Origin: Drechmeria coniospora
Lineage: Eukaryota > Ascomycota > Sordariomycetes > Hypocreales > Ophiocordycipitaceae
Length of the DNA stretch: 64,000 nt
Direction: 5' to 3'
Assembly: GCF_001625195.1 (NCBI RefSeq)
Contig: NC_054390.1
Coordinates: 8,839,222 to 8,903,221, forward strand
The translations under genes and the position numbers were made by a program. The notes under the pieces are model-generated. The model ran no database searches. It had not been told where the DNA came from and was given only the letters and a program-made list of their open reading frames with translations. The first letter of the stretch is position 1, and every line of letters begins with the position of its first letter. Positions 45,294 through 57,116 of this stretch are shown here, piece by piece.

Positions 45294-48200
45294 TCAATGG
45301 CGCCAGCGAGGCCTCGAATCGTGGACATCGGCTGGAGTCGTCTTATGGGTCGCGGAACGGCCAGCGGGCGTCGAGTCTGCAGCGCTCGCCTCCTTCCTTC
45401 CTCTCATCAGGGGAAGCAGGCTGGTTCGGCGGGACGTAAAAGCGTGCGAGGTTGCCGGGCGAATCGGCTGGCTTTCCGCCGCGCTCGGCTCGGTGGGTTG
45501 GATGCAAGTACGGCGTCTCGCCGACAGGGCCGACATGGACATCTTGCTCGCCAGCCGTGGCTTGGGCCCCGTTTGCTGAGCATTGGCGCCCGGGGAGGTC
45601 AACCGATCTCGAAAGGAAACACGGGAATAGTTCGTCGTCGGCGGTGTGACGTCAACCTTGGGCGGCTCGGACCAAGCGCGTGCGACGGGTGTCCGGAGCG
45701 TGGGTAGTCTGGATCCGGTCGACGAGGGTGTCGACATGGCCATGGTCGAGGCAGGTCGTTGGGGTGTCGCCTTGGAGTACGGGCTCGGCGTCGTCGCGTT
45801 CGTCAGCGGGATGAAACTGCCCTTGTCGGCGACGTTTGTCGATCTGTTCCACGCCGGACGGTGGCCGAAGGTCGATCCGGGACGCGGCGTCGCGCTCGAG
45901 GAGAGGGAAATGGGCGTCGCGCTCGAGCTCGCAATCGTCGACAGGCGCGAGCCCGTTCTCCGCCCTACCTGGACAGTGGGGGCGGGAAGTGACGAATGTC
46001 TCCTGTTGCCGGCGGACGGGACCGCGGTATTCTTGCGCGCCCTAGGCGATCGATCCAAGCCCAGGGTCGACATGGCCACCGACGACGGCGGCGAGCTTCC
46101 AGGCGTGCCATGGCCGCTGCCGACGGTCGATCGGTCGTTGGAGAGCATGCTGGACACGGAGTCGCGCAGGTGCTGGCTCCTCCCATCGACCTGAATCTCC
46201 TCCAGCATGGCATCCATGTCCCGCATCTGGCTCTTCAGGAAGGCCCAGCGGGACTGCAGCTCGCTGTGGAGTCGAAGGATTTCGCCGTTGACGGTGATCC
46301 TGTCCTGGACGCCCTTGTCGATGATGGAGAGGACTCGCTCGATGGCCGGGCCGTAGTGCGTCTTCTTGGCCTCGTAGCTCTCCACCTTCTTCATCATGGA
46401 CGGAAGGTTGGTCAAGTGCAGGCCGGCGTCGATGGATTCTCCGAGCTTGAGCAGGGAACGATGGACGGACTGGTGCATCTTCTGGGCCTGGCGGCCGGCA
46501 CCGCGGAAGACGATGACCCATCGATCCTCGCCCAGCTCCTTGCGCAGCGACTCGGCGTCCTCCTCGAGCTTCCTGTAGCTCGCGTCCAGGCTCTCCCGTC
46601 GCACGTCGAGCTCCTCGCAAGCGGTGGGGAAGAACCTCTCGGCTCTGGCCTCGAAGACGGAGAGGCGCATGGGGAGGAAGTCGAGGGAGGCTCGCAAAGG
46701 CTGCATCCTGGCAAACAGGGCGAGGACGCTCGAGTCTTCGTGCGACAGGCCGGCGGCGGCGGCGGCGGGAGAGGTTGGGCTCATGGGTGTCAGCGGCAGG
46801 GTGAAGCGGGCCGGGCCGTGGGCGCGGACGCCATGGGGCGGCGTGTCCTCGACGATGGTGTCGAGGTCGTTCGCGTCGGCGGCGTCGGCGGCGGCGGGCG
46901 GCCCGGTGGCGACGTTCCTGTGGCGGCGCTCCTCCATCTCGAAGACGAGCCGGCCGAGGTCGTCGACCTCGTCCTGGATGTCGCCCAAGACGGTGGCCCA
47001 GAGCTCCTCCCACTCGAGGGCAATCTCGACCTGGCCTCGGACGGTCTCGAGGCTGGCGCGGATCTTGGACCACTCTTCGAGGATGCAATCCATCTGGCTC
47101 ACGGCATGCTTCAGATCGGCGGGGGCGACGGTGACGATGTCGTCGCGGCCTTGAAGCTCCTCGATGGCACCGACGTAGACGTCGATGAGGTCCCCGAAGC
47201 GGACGATGGCATTTTCCACCTCGTCGAGGCCCTCCCTGCCACCGGCGGCGGCCCACTCGACGTCGTCCTCGCTGTCGAGGCCACCGACGACCTCTTGGGC
47301 CTTGGAAATCCAGCTGCGAATCTGCTCGGCAGCGTTCATCAGGGCGCTCGCCGCCGCCGTCGCCGTCGGTATGGCCGAGACCTTGCTCGAGAGGGATTCG
47401 GCGTCGGGCAGTTGCAGCGCCGTCAGCTGGGCGAGCTGGTTGGCGAAGGAAACGCGGGACAGCGTGTAGATGGACCCGGGCCGGTTGTGGCCCGGAGTGA
47501 AGTAGGAGCTGAGGCCCGGCACGAAGTCGTTGGGGGACGTGATTCCCGGGGACCTCAAGGTCGGGGACTTGAAGGAAAGAGGCGGCGGGTCCTTGGGAGG
47601 AGGCGGAGGGGGTACCTCACTGGGGGACGAGCGACGGGCGCCGCGTTCGAGGTGCTCGCGTCGGGTGTCGAGCGTCACCTTGGTACCGTTGCCGTTGGTG
47701 TGATCGGGCAGGCGATACTTGTACGTGTCCATGGCCATGGGCCCCGACAAGTTGTCGTCGTCGGGCGGCATGCGAGCGGAGGAAGCGGGCGCCGACGAGG
47801 CCATGGTCGATGCGGGGGCGTCGACGTCGGCGGCAGCGTCCTTCCTGGACCACCCTCGCCTGGAGATGACGGCGCTGAGCGAGGCAACCAGACGCCTCTC
47901 GTCGAGCTGGCGCAGCTGATCGCCTCGGCCGCCGACGGCGTCGACGGGGGGCCTCGAGAGCGAGGAGGGGGTGTTCGGCGAGCCAAAACCCAAGGCCCTG
48001 AGGCGGGCGGCCAGTCCGGGGGAGGTTTTACGGACGGTCGAGGGCTCGGGCGAGGCGAACGGCAAGAAGGAGGTCGAGGGCAGGGATTGGCGTTTGGTTT
48101 GAGACGGGGACTCGAACCGGGACGACAGGGGCGCGGCGGGTGCGTAGCCGGCTATGCTGCTGCGGTTGCGGGCGGCGATGCTGACGAAGCTGCCGGTGTC

Positions 48201-49007
48201 GAGAGCGCCGGTGCCGAGAGCACTCGTGCTCGTCGTCGGGCCGGTGCTGACGGGCAGGTCGATGCTCCTGCGGTCGGTCGGGGGCGTGCTCGCCAAAGGG
48301 CCGGTCGGGCTCGTCGTGTAGTTGTCGGCAGAGGCGACGGGAGAGAAGGCGGCAGCGTCGAGGGAGGGGGTGCGGCTGACGGCCACGGCACCGTCGTCGC
48401 TGGTGGGAGAGGCGGCGGTCGCGTGCGAGTCGAAGGCGAAGTCGAAGTCGAAGTCGTCGGTGACGGGAGAGGTGGTGACGACGACGGGGTCGGGAAAATT
48501 GAGGTCGGACACGGCAGTGATGGTGGTGAAAGCAACGGCAGCAGATGGCAATGCCAACGGGGAATGGGGTGGGGGGGTTATGGCGCTGGTCGGGGCGGCT
48601 GGGTGCGAGATTTCGATTGGAATGTCGGCACGGCCCAGGTCTCGACTGGGGGGGGAATTAGCGGTCATGATGGAGGTGATGGCAGCAGTAGCAGCGGCAG
48701 CAGCGTTATTACTCGCTGGTGCCGTTGCAGGTGTTGTTGGTGCTCCTGTTGCTGCAGGTACTGCTGCAGGTGCCGCTGCAGGTGCCGCTGCAGGTGACGC
48801 TGCAGGTGCCGCCGCAGGTTCTGGTGCCGCCGCTGGCGTGCTTCCAGCGCTGCTGATCATTTCTCCGTCGCCGTCGTCGTCGACCACGAGGGCGGGAGTG
48901 TCATCGCGCCGCTCAGGCCCAAGCAGCGATGTGACGGCTCGTTGGGCGCTCATGGGGGTGTTCATCTCCGCAGCCGATGGACGGTCGGCGCACGTCGAGG
49001 CAGCCAT
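45294..49007 (-). CDS. KAR9: KAR9-type spindle-positioning protein
   Basis: Links microtubule plus ends (through EB1/Bim1) to myosin V and so to actin cables, orienting nuclei and spindles. Single exon, 1,237 aa. Residues about 60-110 are a Pro/Ala repeat (PAAAPAA-like) encoded by GCTGCAGGTGCC-type units. A long Ser/Thr/Pro-rich region follows. The KAR9 helical domain runs from about 490 (GSIYTLSRVSFANQLAQLTA) to about 940, with IRSWISKAQEVVGGLDSEDD, LEEWSKIRASLETVRGQVEI and IVFRGAGRQAQKMHQSVHRS as landmarks. The basic Ser-rich tail contains SRLPTL near residue 1100, similar to an EB1-binding SxIP motif. A class V myosin, the known partner, lies at the left edge of this same window. Confidence 0.9.
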   Translation of the reverse strand: MAASTCADRPSAAEMNTPMSAQRAVTSLLGPERRDDTPALVVDDDGDGEMISSAGSTPAAAPEPAAAPAASPAAAPAAAPAAVPAATGAPTTPATAPASNNAAAAATAAITSIMTANSPPSRDLGRADIPIEISHPAAPTSAITPPPHSPLALPSAAVAFTTITAVSDLNFPDPVVVTTSPVTDDFDFDFAFDSHATAASPTSDDGAVAVSRTPSLDAAAFSPVASADNYTTSPTGPLASTPPTDRRSIDLPVSTGPTTSTSALGTGALDTGSFVSIAARNRSSIAGYAPAAPLSSRFESPSQTKRQSLPSTSFLPFASPEPSTVRKTSPGLAARLRALGFGSPNTPSSLSRPPVDAVGGRGDQLRQLDERRLVASLSAVISRRGWSRKDAAADVDAPASTMASSAPASSARMPPDDDNLSGPMAMDTYKYRLPDHTNGNGTKVTLDTRREHLERGARRSSPSEVPPPPPPKDPPPLSFKSPTLRSPGITSPNDFVPGLSSYFTPGHNRPGSIYTLSRVSFANQLAQLTALQLPDAESLSSKVSAIPTATAAASALMNAAEQIRSWISKAQEVVGGLDSEDDVEWAAAGGREGLDEVENAIVRFGDLIDVYVGAIEELQGRDDIVTVAPADLKHAVSQMDCILEEWSKIRASLETVRGQVEIALEWEELWATVLGDIQDEVDDLGRLVFEMEERRHRNVATGPPAAADAADANDLDTIVEDTPPHGVRAHGPARFTLPLTPMSPTSPAAAAAGLSHEDSSVLALFARMQPLRASLDFLPMRLSVFEARAERFFPTACEELDVRRESLDASYRKLEEDAESLRKELGEDRWVIVFRGAGRQAQKMHQSVHRSLLKLGESIDAGLHLTNLPSMMKKVESYEAKKTHYGPAIERVLSIIDKGVQDRITVNGEILRLHSELQSRWAFLKSQMRDMDAMLEEIQVDGRSQHLRDSVSSMLSNDRSTVGSGHGTPGSSPPSSVAMSTLGLDRSPRARKNTAVPSAGNRRHSSLPAPTVQVGRRTGSRLSTIASSSATPISLSSSATPRPGSTFGHRPAWNRSTNVADKGSFIPLTNATTPSPYSKATPQRPASTMAMSTPSSTGSRLPTLRTPVARAWSEPPKVDVTPPTTNYSRVSFRDRLTSPGANAQQTGPKPRLASKMSMSALSARRRTCIQPTEPSAAESQPIRPATSHAFTSRRTSLLPLMRGRKEASAADSTPAGRSATHKTTPADVHDSRPRWRH

Positions 49008-50142
49008 GGGTGGTGGGTGGTGCTACTTATTCGCACAGGGGGTTGGGCAGGGCGACCCCCCTGCAACGAACCGGTTGGACCGACCTAGGGCCGTCCCCTT
49101 TCGTATCGTCCAGCAAGGATGGAACGAGGGCTGGCTGGCTCGCTGCCTGACCCGCCGCGTCGCCGATCGGCCTCTGCTTTGCGGCCTGCCGCACGAGGGC
49201 CGACGAGGTACGTGTAACAGTGTAATGGCTGTAAATAAAGGTCGAACGAACGGGCCAACGTGACCAGGGCTTGCCGGACGGAGAGGGAGCAGCAGAACCA
49301 GTGGAGAGTCGGGTCGGGTAGGCAAGGCCCGGTCGGAGGCCCGCGAGGGAGGAGGGGCGTTGATGCCCAACTCTCAATTAACGGCGACGGGGCGCTCGTG
49401 CAAGGTAAGCAGCGAGCTGGCCGTCGCGTGCCCGTAGGACGGCAGGTCGTTCGCGCACGAGTACTGTACGGAGGAGGGACGATGCAGGCCACTCGGAGTC
49501 GAAAGCACCGTAAGCACGTCGCGGTCGACGGTTACCGACGCAAGGCAGGTGGGAGAAGGCTGCCGCTCTCCGCCGCACTCGACGAACTGTTCCGCTTCGA
49601 CGGACGGGCCGGGTCGATGAGGAGCCGCCAGCGACGACGACGAGGCAGGAGCCGAAGCGACGACGGGTGGGGAGGCTGCTGACGCCAGCGGGAGATTTGC
49701 TGGGATGGCCTGGCTGGCCGCGGCAAAGGATGCCAGCAGGACCCTGCAGGATGATGCGGGAGCTGCAGACGTCGCAGGGGTTGCAGAGGCTGCACCGGCA
49801 CCCACGTGCACGGAGAACTCCGTACCTGCACGTCGATTGAGGTGCGGCAGATTACGCAGATGCGGCCGGCGAAAGGCCCAAAGTGTGGGTAGGGGCATGT
49901 AACCGAAACGCGGCTCGGTGATGGAAATGACGGAGGGAGATTGAGGCCAAGTGACGGAGGCGAAAATACGAGCATGAAGGCGGGGACGGGCGGGCGGCGG
50001 CGAGGAAGCCAAGGTGAACAAGCGGACAGAAAGTCAGATCGCGGCGCGGCGGGCAAGTGACTGGCGCCGCGCCAGACAAAAGCTTGCACCCACACGTTCA
50101 CCAGACACGTCCAAGCCGTTGGGTTTGGACAGTCGTGGTGGC

Positions 50143-50222
50143 AGGTGGAGTGAGGTGGAGGGTGTGATGGAGTGAGGTGGAGGGTGTGATGGAGGGAGGT
50201 GGAGGGAGGTGGAGGGAGGTGG
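50143..50222 (+). repeat. GGTGGAG-rich minisatellite
   Basis: Two 22-bp units (GGTGTGATGGAGTGAGGTGG-like) followed by four 10-bp units GGAGGTGGAG-like. Purine-rich on the + strand. Confidence 0.85.
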
Positions 50223-50499
50223 ATCTTGGAGAGGAGGCGCGACTCTGCCAGCTAGAAAGCGAAAGGGCGGACGAGCATGCTGACCGAGATGCCAGTCCGC
50301 ATCTCCCACCGCAAGTACGTGTGCGATTTCGACGAAGACGTGAAGACGACGTGAGCCAAGACGTGTCCGGATCAGCTTCCCAGGCTGATTGTTCATGCGA
50401 CACATCCGCAGCCTCTATCGGTATCCCATCCAACCATTCACCCTTGTCGGCGATGGAGAATGATGAGGACTAACCACGAGAAAAGCACTATTGCTCGAC

Positions 50500-53400
50500 T
50501 TGATATGCTAGCATCGGTTCAGTACTAGGCAGGTAATTACAATTAACTACTAGGCACGGAGTACAGTACGTTGTACTCGTTGTCTCCAGCAGTATCCTCT
50601 ACTTAGTAGGTAGCTAATCCACCTTTAACAGTTGCAGGTGCATGTACAAGTACAGTACACCAACCTGCTGTAGTTGTACCTGTCGCAAGAGGTGGAATGG
50701 AAGTTGATGGTGGTGATTCAACCAATGAGCAGACCCCCCAAGCACAAGCACAACTAGACGACACGCCAGAACGGAGCATTATCATTACTTACGGAGCACA
50801 GGAAGACACAGGATGGACACCCATGTCCCTGCAACTGCCGCGAAAATGCAGTGCCGAGTACGGAGTACATTCCCTCAGCTACCCAACATTGGGGTGAGGG
50901 CAAGTCAATATTGTTACTACTCAAGTAGCGCTAATGGCAGAGCGAGCGTACTACACAGTAGCAAGTAGTACATACATGCACATGTACATACATGTGCTGT
51001 ACGGGCCAGTCGTCGACGACCCAAACGTAAGTAGGTAGGTACAGTACCTAGTAAGTACCTAGTAAGCAAGTATACTTGTACTCCGTAACACGTACTCCGT
51101 AGTCGATGTGCCAAAGGGAGGCTTGTGGCCACCTCATCTCCCTCCCACTCTCCGCAGTGGGTTAGGGTAGCGGTTCGTCTCCTCGTGTATCGAGGTTTGC
51201 ACGAATTGGCGATGGAGGCTCTGCTTCGGCGCCGCTCGTCGAGGCGACCATCCGACGGTGAGAGAAGCAGGTCCGAAATATCGATGGATGATCTCCTCGG
51301 ACGAGCCGATGCGAGGGCATCGAAAGGCTTTGACGCCGGCGGCGAGTGGCTGTGAAAACAAAGAAAGGAAAAAAGTCAATTGAGCGCCGTCAACGTCGGG
51401 GCAGCGGCATCCAACACCATCGCCATGCCCTCGAGTATCTTTCGTACCCGCCTCCCGCCATGACACCTGCTCCTTGTGGGGGGTTACCGCGCGTGCTCTC
51501 CGTCGCTGTTGCGCAGCCAATGGTCCTACAGGCATGCCGACACCAACACGGGTGACTCGTGTCTGCTTGCACCATGACTGCTAAGCTGTACAGCGAGCAT
51601 GTGCAGGCCGAGCCCGTGCAGCCGATGATGGGACGGACGAGTTCTCCTGCGTCATACTTGTCGCCGTACTCGTATTTGCTCGTCGTTGCACCATCCATGC
51701 ACACGTGAACTAGGCATTATTTCTATGCCGTATCTGCAAGGGAAAGGCCCGGCACTTGGACCTCCAGATGGAGGCGGTAGAGTGCCATCGCCGCCCCAGC
51801 CCACCATTACGACAAGGCCCACCGTGTCCGTGCTTGCGTTTGACGGTCTAAACAAACATGAGGTACGAAGTACTGATTTGGTCATAGGCAGGCAGGACTG
51901 TGCGTTGGTGAAAGAGTGCATGCAGCAGCATACATGAAATATTCCGTAAGGGGCTCAATCGGCAATGGGTACTAGGTAGCCATGACCTGTGCGGTCGCAG
52001 CTGGCGCCATACGACAGTCTACCTACCACATAGCACTCTACACTATGGTGCCCTGGAGCGGTGAGTGCAGCGTTTACAGCAACTGCCTGGCAATGCATGG
52101 GATGGCACCCCGCCGTCCGCACCGTACAAGTAGCCGAGTAAGTACTCCGTACAACTACGGGCAGACCAAAGTACATACAAGTACACCTACTTGTACAGTA
52201 TTTGTATGTTGATTACTCCGTACTATGCACGTGTACTCCGTACGAGTACAAATAGATGTACAGTACTTGTTCAAACCTCCAGCACCTAGCAGTACCACTT
52301 TTGTCCAAGAACGCGTCCATCGTCGCCGATACAGGGATGTGCCGATATTCATGACGATGCAGGTTCGAAGCTACCTCGCCATGCCGTACACCCAAGTAAG
52401 TACTACCGACAAGTACAGTAGGTAGGTATTATTACTGTACGGAGTAGCTGCAAGTGCTTTAGTACTTATTACTTGTATATGTACATGTACGTACCAGTAT
52501 ATCAGTAAAACTATGGGTACGACACGCTACCTGCACCCCCTGTGCAGTACGAGTCTGTGCCCACGACACACAGCATGCTACGGAACGGAGCAAGCCAACT
52601 GTTCGGTAATAATCTCATCCTCGTCGCCAAGTCCCAGAATGTCAGTACTCCGTACAGAGTATACATGTACAACTAACTACTGTGCAGTACTGTAGTAGCA
52701 GGTATTGTGCCCTAGTTGTAGGTACCTACAGTAGTAGGTATTACAAGCACGGAGTACGGAGTAAGGCACAGTGTGCATGTATTCCATGCTTTCGAATTGG
52801 TGCAGGTACACCTTCACCGTGGAGCAACAGTGCTGGGCATGAGTACCGTCAGCTGTTGCATGCAAGTACTGTAATTAAGTACATGTAGTGCACAACTACT
52901 GTAGGTGTACTCCGTACTGTACTGTACTTGTAAATGGAAGCGCCGAGCAATGCTCCGTAATCAGCCCGCAATATCAAATAGTGCTGCGCTCCTGTGCAGG
53001 CAATTTTGCCCTTCGACTTGCTCACGCACCCCCCGAGACGTGCGGGCGAGCTCCCAACTCTCGGTGCAAATACCAGCAGTGCATTGGTCTGCCGTGTCGT
53101 CAATGCCCTGCTGCCCAGCCGCGCCAGTCCTGACGAGCATACGTGCCGACGTACATGTACAAGCAGGACATGCCGACTTGGGCATGCCAGTTCAGCCGAG
53201 TCACCATCAATGAATCACACGCATGGTGGCACGGTGCGTCTCGTTGAACCAGGTACTGTGTGCCGCACAGGGTCCGCGCAGCGCAGAAGGGTACGAGTAC
53301 AAGTGCCCCGTACACCAACAAAGTACCCTATAACGTTATGACCACCTGTACTCCGCGCTGACGCACAGTGCCGACGCACAGTACAAGCACAAGAGCTTGT

Positions 53401-53910
53401 ATGGTTCGTGATTTCTTGCAGCCCATCCTGCTACCGTAAAGCCCCACATTCATTAACCGCGCCAACATCTCCGTCCCGGCAACCGCCTTGGTCCATCTAC
53501 CAAGTCATACTAGTAATAGTTAGCAGAACGGGTAGGTAGCGTGAGATGCAAAACATTCCAGTGTCGCGGCGGGGAGGGAGATTGCCCGACCAGTAGCGCT
53601 TCGCTCCCCTTGTACGTTGCCCTGGGATATGACGGCAGTGTTAAAAACTCGCCTGGCTACATGGCTCTTTCCTCATTTCTGCTCAACAGCAACCAGCACC
53701 TTCCGCCACCCACTGCCTACTAACTGCGCAAACGTATGTAGGGTCGTACCGAACAGGAAGGCCGTACGGAGTACCGCCTTCATCCTTTGCAAGACGGAGA
53801 GCATCCATCGGGCAACTGCGTCCGCTCGAGGCTCGCACCTGCCTCGACGTGCCTACCTCTCGACACAGTGCGTGCAAGTACAGTACTTACTTGTACTCGT
53901 ACAGTAAGCG
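50500..53910. repeat. Large GTAC-word island region
   Basis: Many copies of TACTCCGTA/TACGGAGTA: at about 50856, 51077, 51090, 52143, 52216, 52237, 52438, 52645, 52753, 52907 and 53764. GTACATGTAC, GTACTTGTAC and GGTAGGTA words fill the intervals. Non-island pieces at about 51130-51830, 52950-53230 and 53400-53750 carry no recognisable gene. Confidence 0.7.
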
Positions 53911-54698
53911 ATACTCGGCACTTCCGTGCAGCACCTTCGACGACAAACTCCTTTCCGAACGCACGGACGGCAGACCACCGCTGGACGACCTCGCCACTCT
54001 CTCCCGGCAACGAGCACATCCCCGAGTCGACGTCCATCGTGGACCGCCTCGCCTCATCTTCGTCACCGTCAACCGACCCGGAGACGATTTTCACCTGGCG
54101 ACGCTCGGCGGACGAAGCAGCCGTCATCTGCCGCCTTCATTTTTCAGAAGAACAACGAGAAGGAGAAGAAGAAAGGTCCTCTCGGAAAGAAGAAAAGGGA
54201 GTCGCGGCGGCTTCACCTCAGCTTGGTTTCACCTTGCCCATCCCTCCATCAACCCCTCCCGTCGCCTCCACCACGGCCAGCCGACGCAAGGCAACTTCAT
54301 CCTCGTCGTTCCCACCCACCAGGTTCGGCCTTTCCGCCCGGCCCCTGGCCCTCCGACGATTCGCCTCGGAACGTCTGCCACGAGCCCCCCTCCCGATTCG
54401 ATTCATCGTTCGTCTCGGCAGCGGAGTCTGACCCGTGACCACGCCTTCCGTCCGCTTCCCACGGCCTCCGCATCGGCCTGTTCCATCAATCGTCTTCGGC
54501 TCCATCGTCATATTCGAGCCGTCTCCATCCATCATCGGCAGCTGCGGCGAACCCATCTCGTCACTGCCGAAGCCTCTGCTGTCAATCCCGTCCGCTCATC
54601 CGTCTCGCCCTCGCCGAGGACGCGATTCCGAAGCGACAACGTCAAGCAAGCCCGGCGGAAGACAGCACTTTCGCGCCCGCGCCGGCTCCCCCCCCCCC

Positions 54699-56318
54699 AT
54701 GCTGTTCGCTGCAGCACACGTCTTCCCAATGGCAAGCGGAAACGAAGAGCAGACATGTCAGCCCTCGTCGCCGAGGGTCTCGCCGACGCTGGCCATCGGC
54801 GCCTGCCCCGACCTGTCGCGCTGCGTCTCCATCGCCTCCTCGGCTTCCCACGGGTCCCACACGGACATGGACGTCGCCTCGAGGGATTCTCTCGGCAGTG
54901 ACCTGACCTCGCGTCATTCCTCAGGCTCCTTCCACTCACACTCCGACCTGTCGAACCTGTCGGCCCAGTCGAGCTGCAGCGGCGATCGCAAGGCACGGAG
55001 CCGCCGCGGCTACGTCCGCCCGCTCGGCACCTACTTTGCCGCCAGCGCGAGGTCCCGCGAGAGCGTCATGAGCCTCGGCAGCATCGCCCACCTGCAGTAC
55101 TACTTCGCCAGGACGGGTCTCCTCGACGGCAAGGGCGGTCAGCTGGCGCGCAAGAAGCAGGGCCAGCGCTCGGCCCTGCACCTGTCGACGGTCGACGCCG
55201 CACGGGACGCTCCCCTCATCGTCGGGTCCGATGCCGACGTCGACGGCGGCCACATCCTCAGCCCCGGCACGACGTCACCCGGCGCCGCCGTCGTGTCGTC
55301 CCCCGTCGAGATGGACGGCGACGACGGCGACGACTTCGAGGACAGCTTCGCCGAATCCGACTCGGGCATGCTCCCGCCTACCGTGAGCACCTATCACCAC
55401 AAGGAGCGGCACGTCCCGAAGCCGCCCACGATAGTGGAGTTGAAGGCGGACCTCGAGGGCACGCTGCGCAACGCCGCCCGCGCTCTGACCGAGGCGGAGG
55501 AGCGCAGGCTCGGCATCTTCGAGGAACCGGCCGACGCGCCAGAGTACCCCAACATGCCCGAGGAAAACAGCGACGGCTGGTACCGGCTCCAAGGCATGCA
55601 CATCCTCGACGTCGTCACCCTCGCCATCCGGGCCGCCAAGATGTACTACACGGCGCACGAGATGCCGGACCGACTCGACTCCATCAAGCCCGAGAGGCAG
55701 GTCCGCGCCGACTTGCTCGCCGTCATGGAGGTCTTGAAGCAGATGGCCACGCGGGACTTCAAGGGCGGCATGAAGGAGGAGGAGATCAAGACGATGCGCG
55801 CTTGGGTCGACAGCGTCTTCGGCATCCTGCGGAAGGAGGAGGAGGTGGAGGAGGCCGAGAAGGCCGAGCAGGGTAGCTGGACCTGGCTGGGCGACGACTG
55901 GGCCGGCAGCGAATACGAGCGCGAGAGGGCCTTTCTCCTGTCCATGGACCCCGAGGCCGGCCCCTTGCCGGAGTGGAGGCCCCTCGCCGAAGCGCCAGGG
56001 GCACCGACGGCCTTCCTCCTCGCCATGCAGAGTGGCCTACGCCTCGTCAAGCTGCACAACGCGGCGGTCAAGAAGTCTAGGAGACGATTCGGCACCATCC
56101 CTACCTACCACACCGACACGCAAAAGCCCTACAGGTGCGCGGATAATTTGCGCTACTGGGTCAAGGCCGCCGAGCTCCGCTTCGAGGTCCTGCTCAAGGT
56201 GGACGCCCTGGGCATCGTCTACGACAACGGACCCGAGGTCTGGCAAGATTTCGAGGCTGCCCTCCTGACTTGGTGCCGCCACGTACGGGAGGAGATTGTC
56301 AGCGACATGAACAAATGA
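54699..56318 (+). CDS. Conserved-looking fungal protein of unknown function
   Basis: Single exon, 539 aa from the first in-frame ATG (54699); the open frame extends upstream only from a GTG, and an alternative start, MASGNEEQ, lies at 54729. The first half is Ser-rich and disordered (SRHSSGSFHSHSDLSNLSAQ), with a block SRRGYVRPLGTYFAASARSR and then an acidic stretch (DGDDGDDFEDSFAESDSG). The C-terminal half from about residue 250 is helical and looks globular: PPTIVELKADLEGTLRNAAR, DGWYRLQGMHILDVVTLAIR, then RCADNLRYWVKAAELRFEVL and a tail ending EEIVSDMNK. No known domain was recognised. Similar uncharacterised proteins probably exist across filamentous ascomycetes, but that was not tested. 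Confidence 0.8.
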   Translation: MLFAAAHVFPMASGNEEQTCQPSSPRVSPTLAIGACPDLSRCVSIASSASHGSHTDMDVASRDSLGSDLTSRHSSGSFHSHSDLSNLSAQSSCSGDRKARSRRGYVRPLGTYFAASARSRESVMSLGSIAHLQYYFARTGLLDGKGGQLARKKQGQRSALHLSTVDAARDAPLIVGSDADVDGGHILSPGTTSPGAAVVSSPVEMDGDDGDDFEDSFAESDSGMLPPTVSTYHHKERHVPKPPTIVELKADLEGTLRNAARALTEAEERRLGIFEEPADAPEYPNMPEENSDGWYRLQGMHILDVVTLAIRAAKMYYTAHEMPDRLDSIKPERQVRADLLAVMEVLKQMATRDFKGGMKEEEIKTMRAWVDSVFGILRKEEEVEEAEKAEQGSWTWLGDDWAGSEYERERAFLLSMDPEAGPLPEWRPLAEAPGAPTAFLLAMQSGLRLVKLHNAAVKKSRRRFGTIPTYHTDTQKPYRCADNLRYWVKAAELRFEVLLKVDALGIVYDNGPEVWQDFEAALLTWCRHVREEIVSDMNK

Positions 56319-57116
56319 AACGGCCGCTTCCCTCTCGTACGGGGGCCAATGTCGAAGCACTCACCCTTGGCTTCTCGCCTCTGCTTGTCTCTTCTGTTCT
56401 CTTCCTTTTCTTCCATTTCTTTTCTATCGGCTTTTTTTTGGGAAGAATGTTCGAGCCTATATTGGGATTGACGTTTGTAGTTTACCGTGCACCTTTGTTG
56501 CTACCTGTCTTTATCAATACTCCCACCCTCCCCCCCCCCCCCCCTTTCCCCATACTGAAGGTTCTTGGACCAGTATTACACTCCATTCCGACTGTATCAT
56601 TCTAGCATATACCCATGGCATAGGTTTAGCGCGATTGCTTGTTCACTTTTCCACTTTCCCTGGTTCAACGTCCCCTCCCTCTTCGTCGGTAGATGGTAGT
56701 CTCTAACATCAATCACCACCCGCTTCCATCCTTGTTTGCATGTCCTGATGGTGCGCTGCTGCGCTTTGCCTTGAGTTCTGCTTGCTCTCGACTCTTGTGT
56801 ACCATGGCCTTGTATACCATTGGCTTCTGGACCGCCGTCAAGGGGCTCGCGGAGCTCTACCGTTTGGAGTACGAAAAACACGCTCGGCTTGATGGGATCA
56901 GCCATAGTAGATTGGCATTGACTCCCACGCACGGCCGTGGCGAGAGCGGCCCACGGGCACTGATATCAGTCACATGGTCGGTGATGAGCTCTGTACATGT
57001 TCTCGCAATTCTCTCTGGTTATTACATTTGCACTACGTACTCATGGGAAGCAAGCTCAACAAATCAGATGTCAGCCTCTCGCCGCGCGCCATGACGGAGA
57101 CCTGCTACGATGACAG
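56319..57116. other. Convergent spacer, unknown protein to HSP20
   Basis: About 800 bp between two 3' ends. T-rich 3' UTR-like DNA at 56390-56440 and a run of 15 C at 56530-56544. No gene seen. Confidence 0.6.

Larger units (their letters stand above)
49008..54698. other. Long divergent spacer with minisatellite and GTAC islands
   Basis: About 5.7 kb. From 49008 to 50100 the DNA is GC-rich, with ORFs on both strands but no domain, and may contain the KAR9 leader. A minisatellite lies at 50143-50222. From about 50500 to 53910 GTAC words are very frequent, broken by short GC-rich pieces. From 53920 to 54698 the DNA is C-rich and probably the leader of the next gene. Confidence 0.55.

Noticed and set aside
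45996..48797. 933-codon ORF on the + strand
   Set aside because: Antisense to KAR9. The product is Gly/Arg/Val-rich without domains, as expected when a GC3-rich gene is read on the opposite strand.
49374..50021. 215-codon ORF on the - strand upstream of KAR9
   Set aside because: Pro/Ala/Ser-rich with no domain, overlapped by a similar + strand ORF; more likely leader or spacer.
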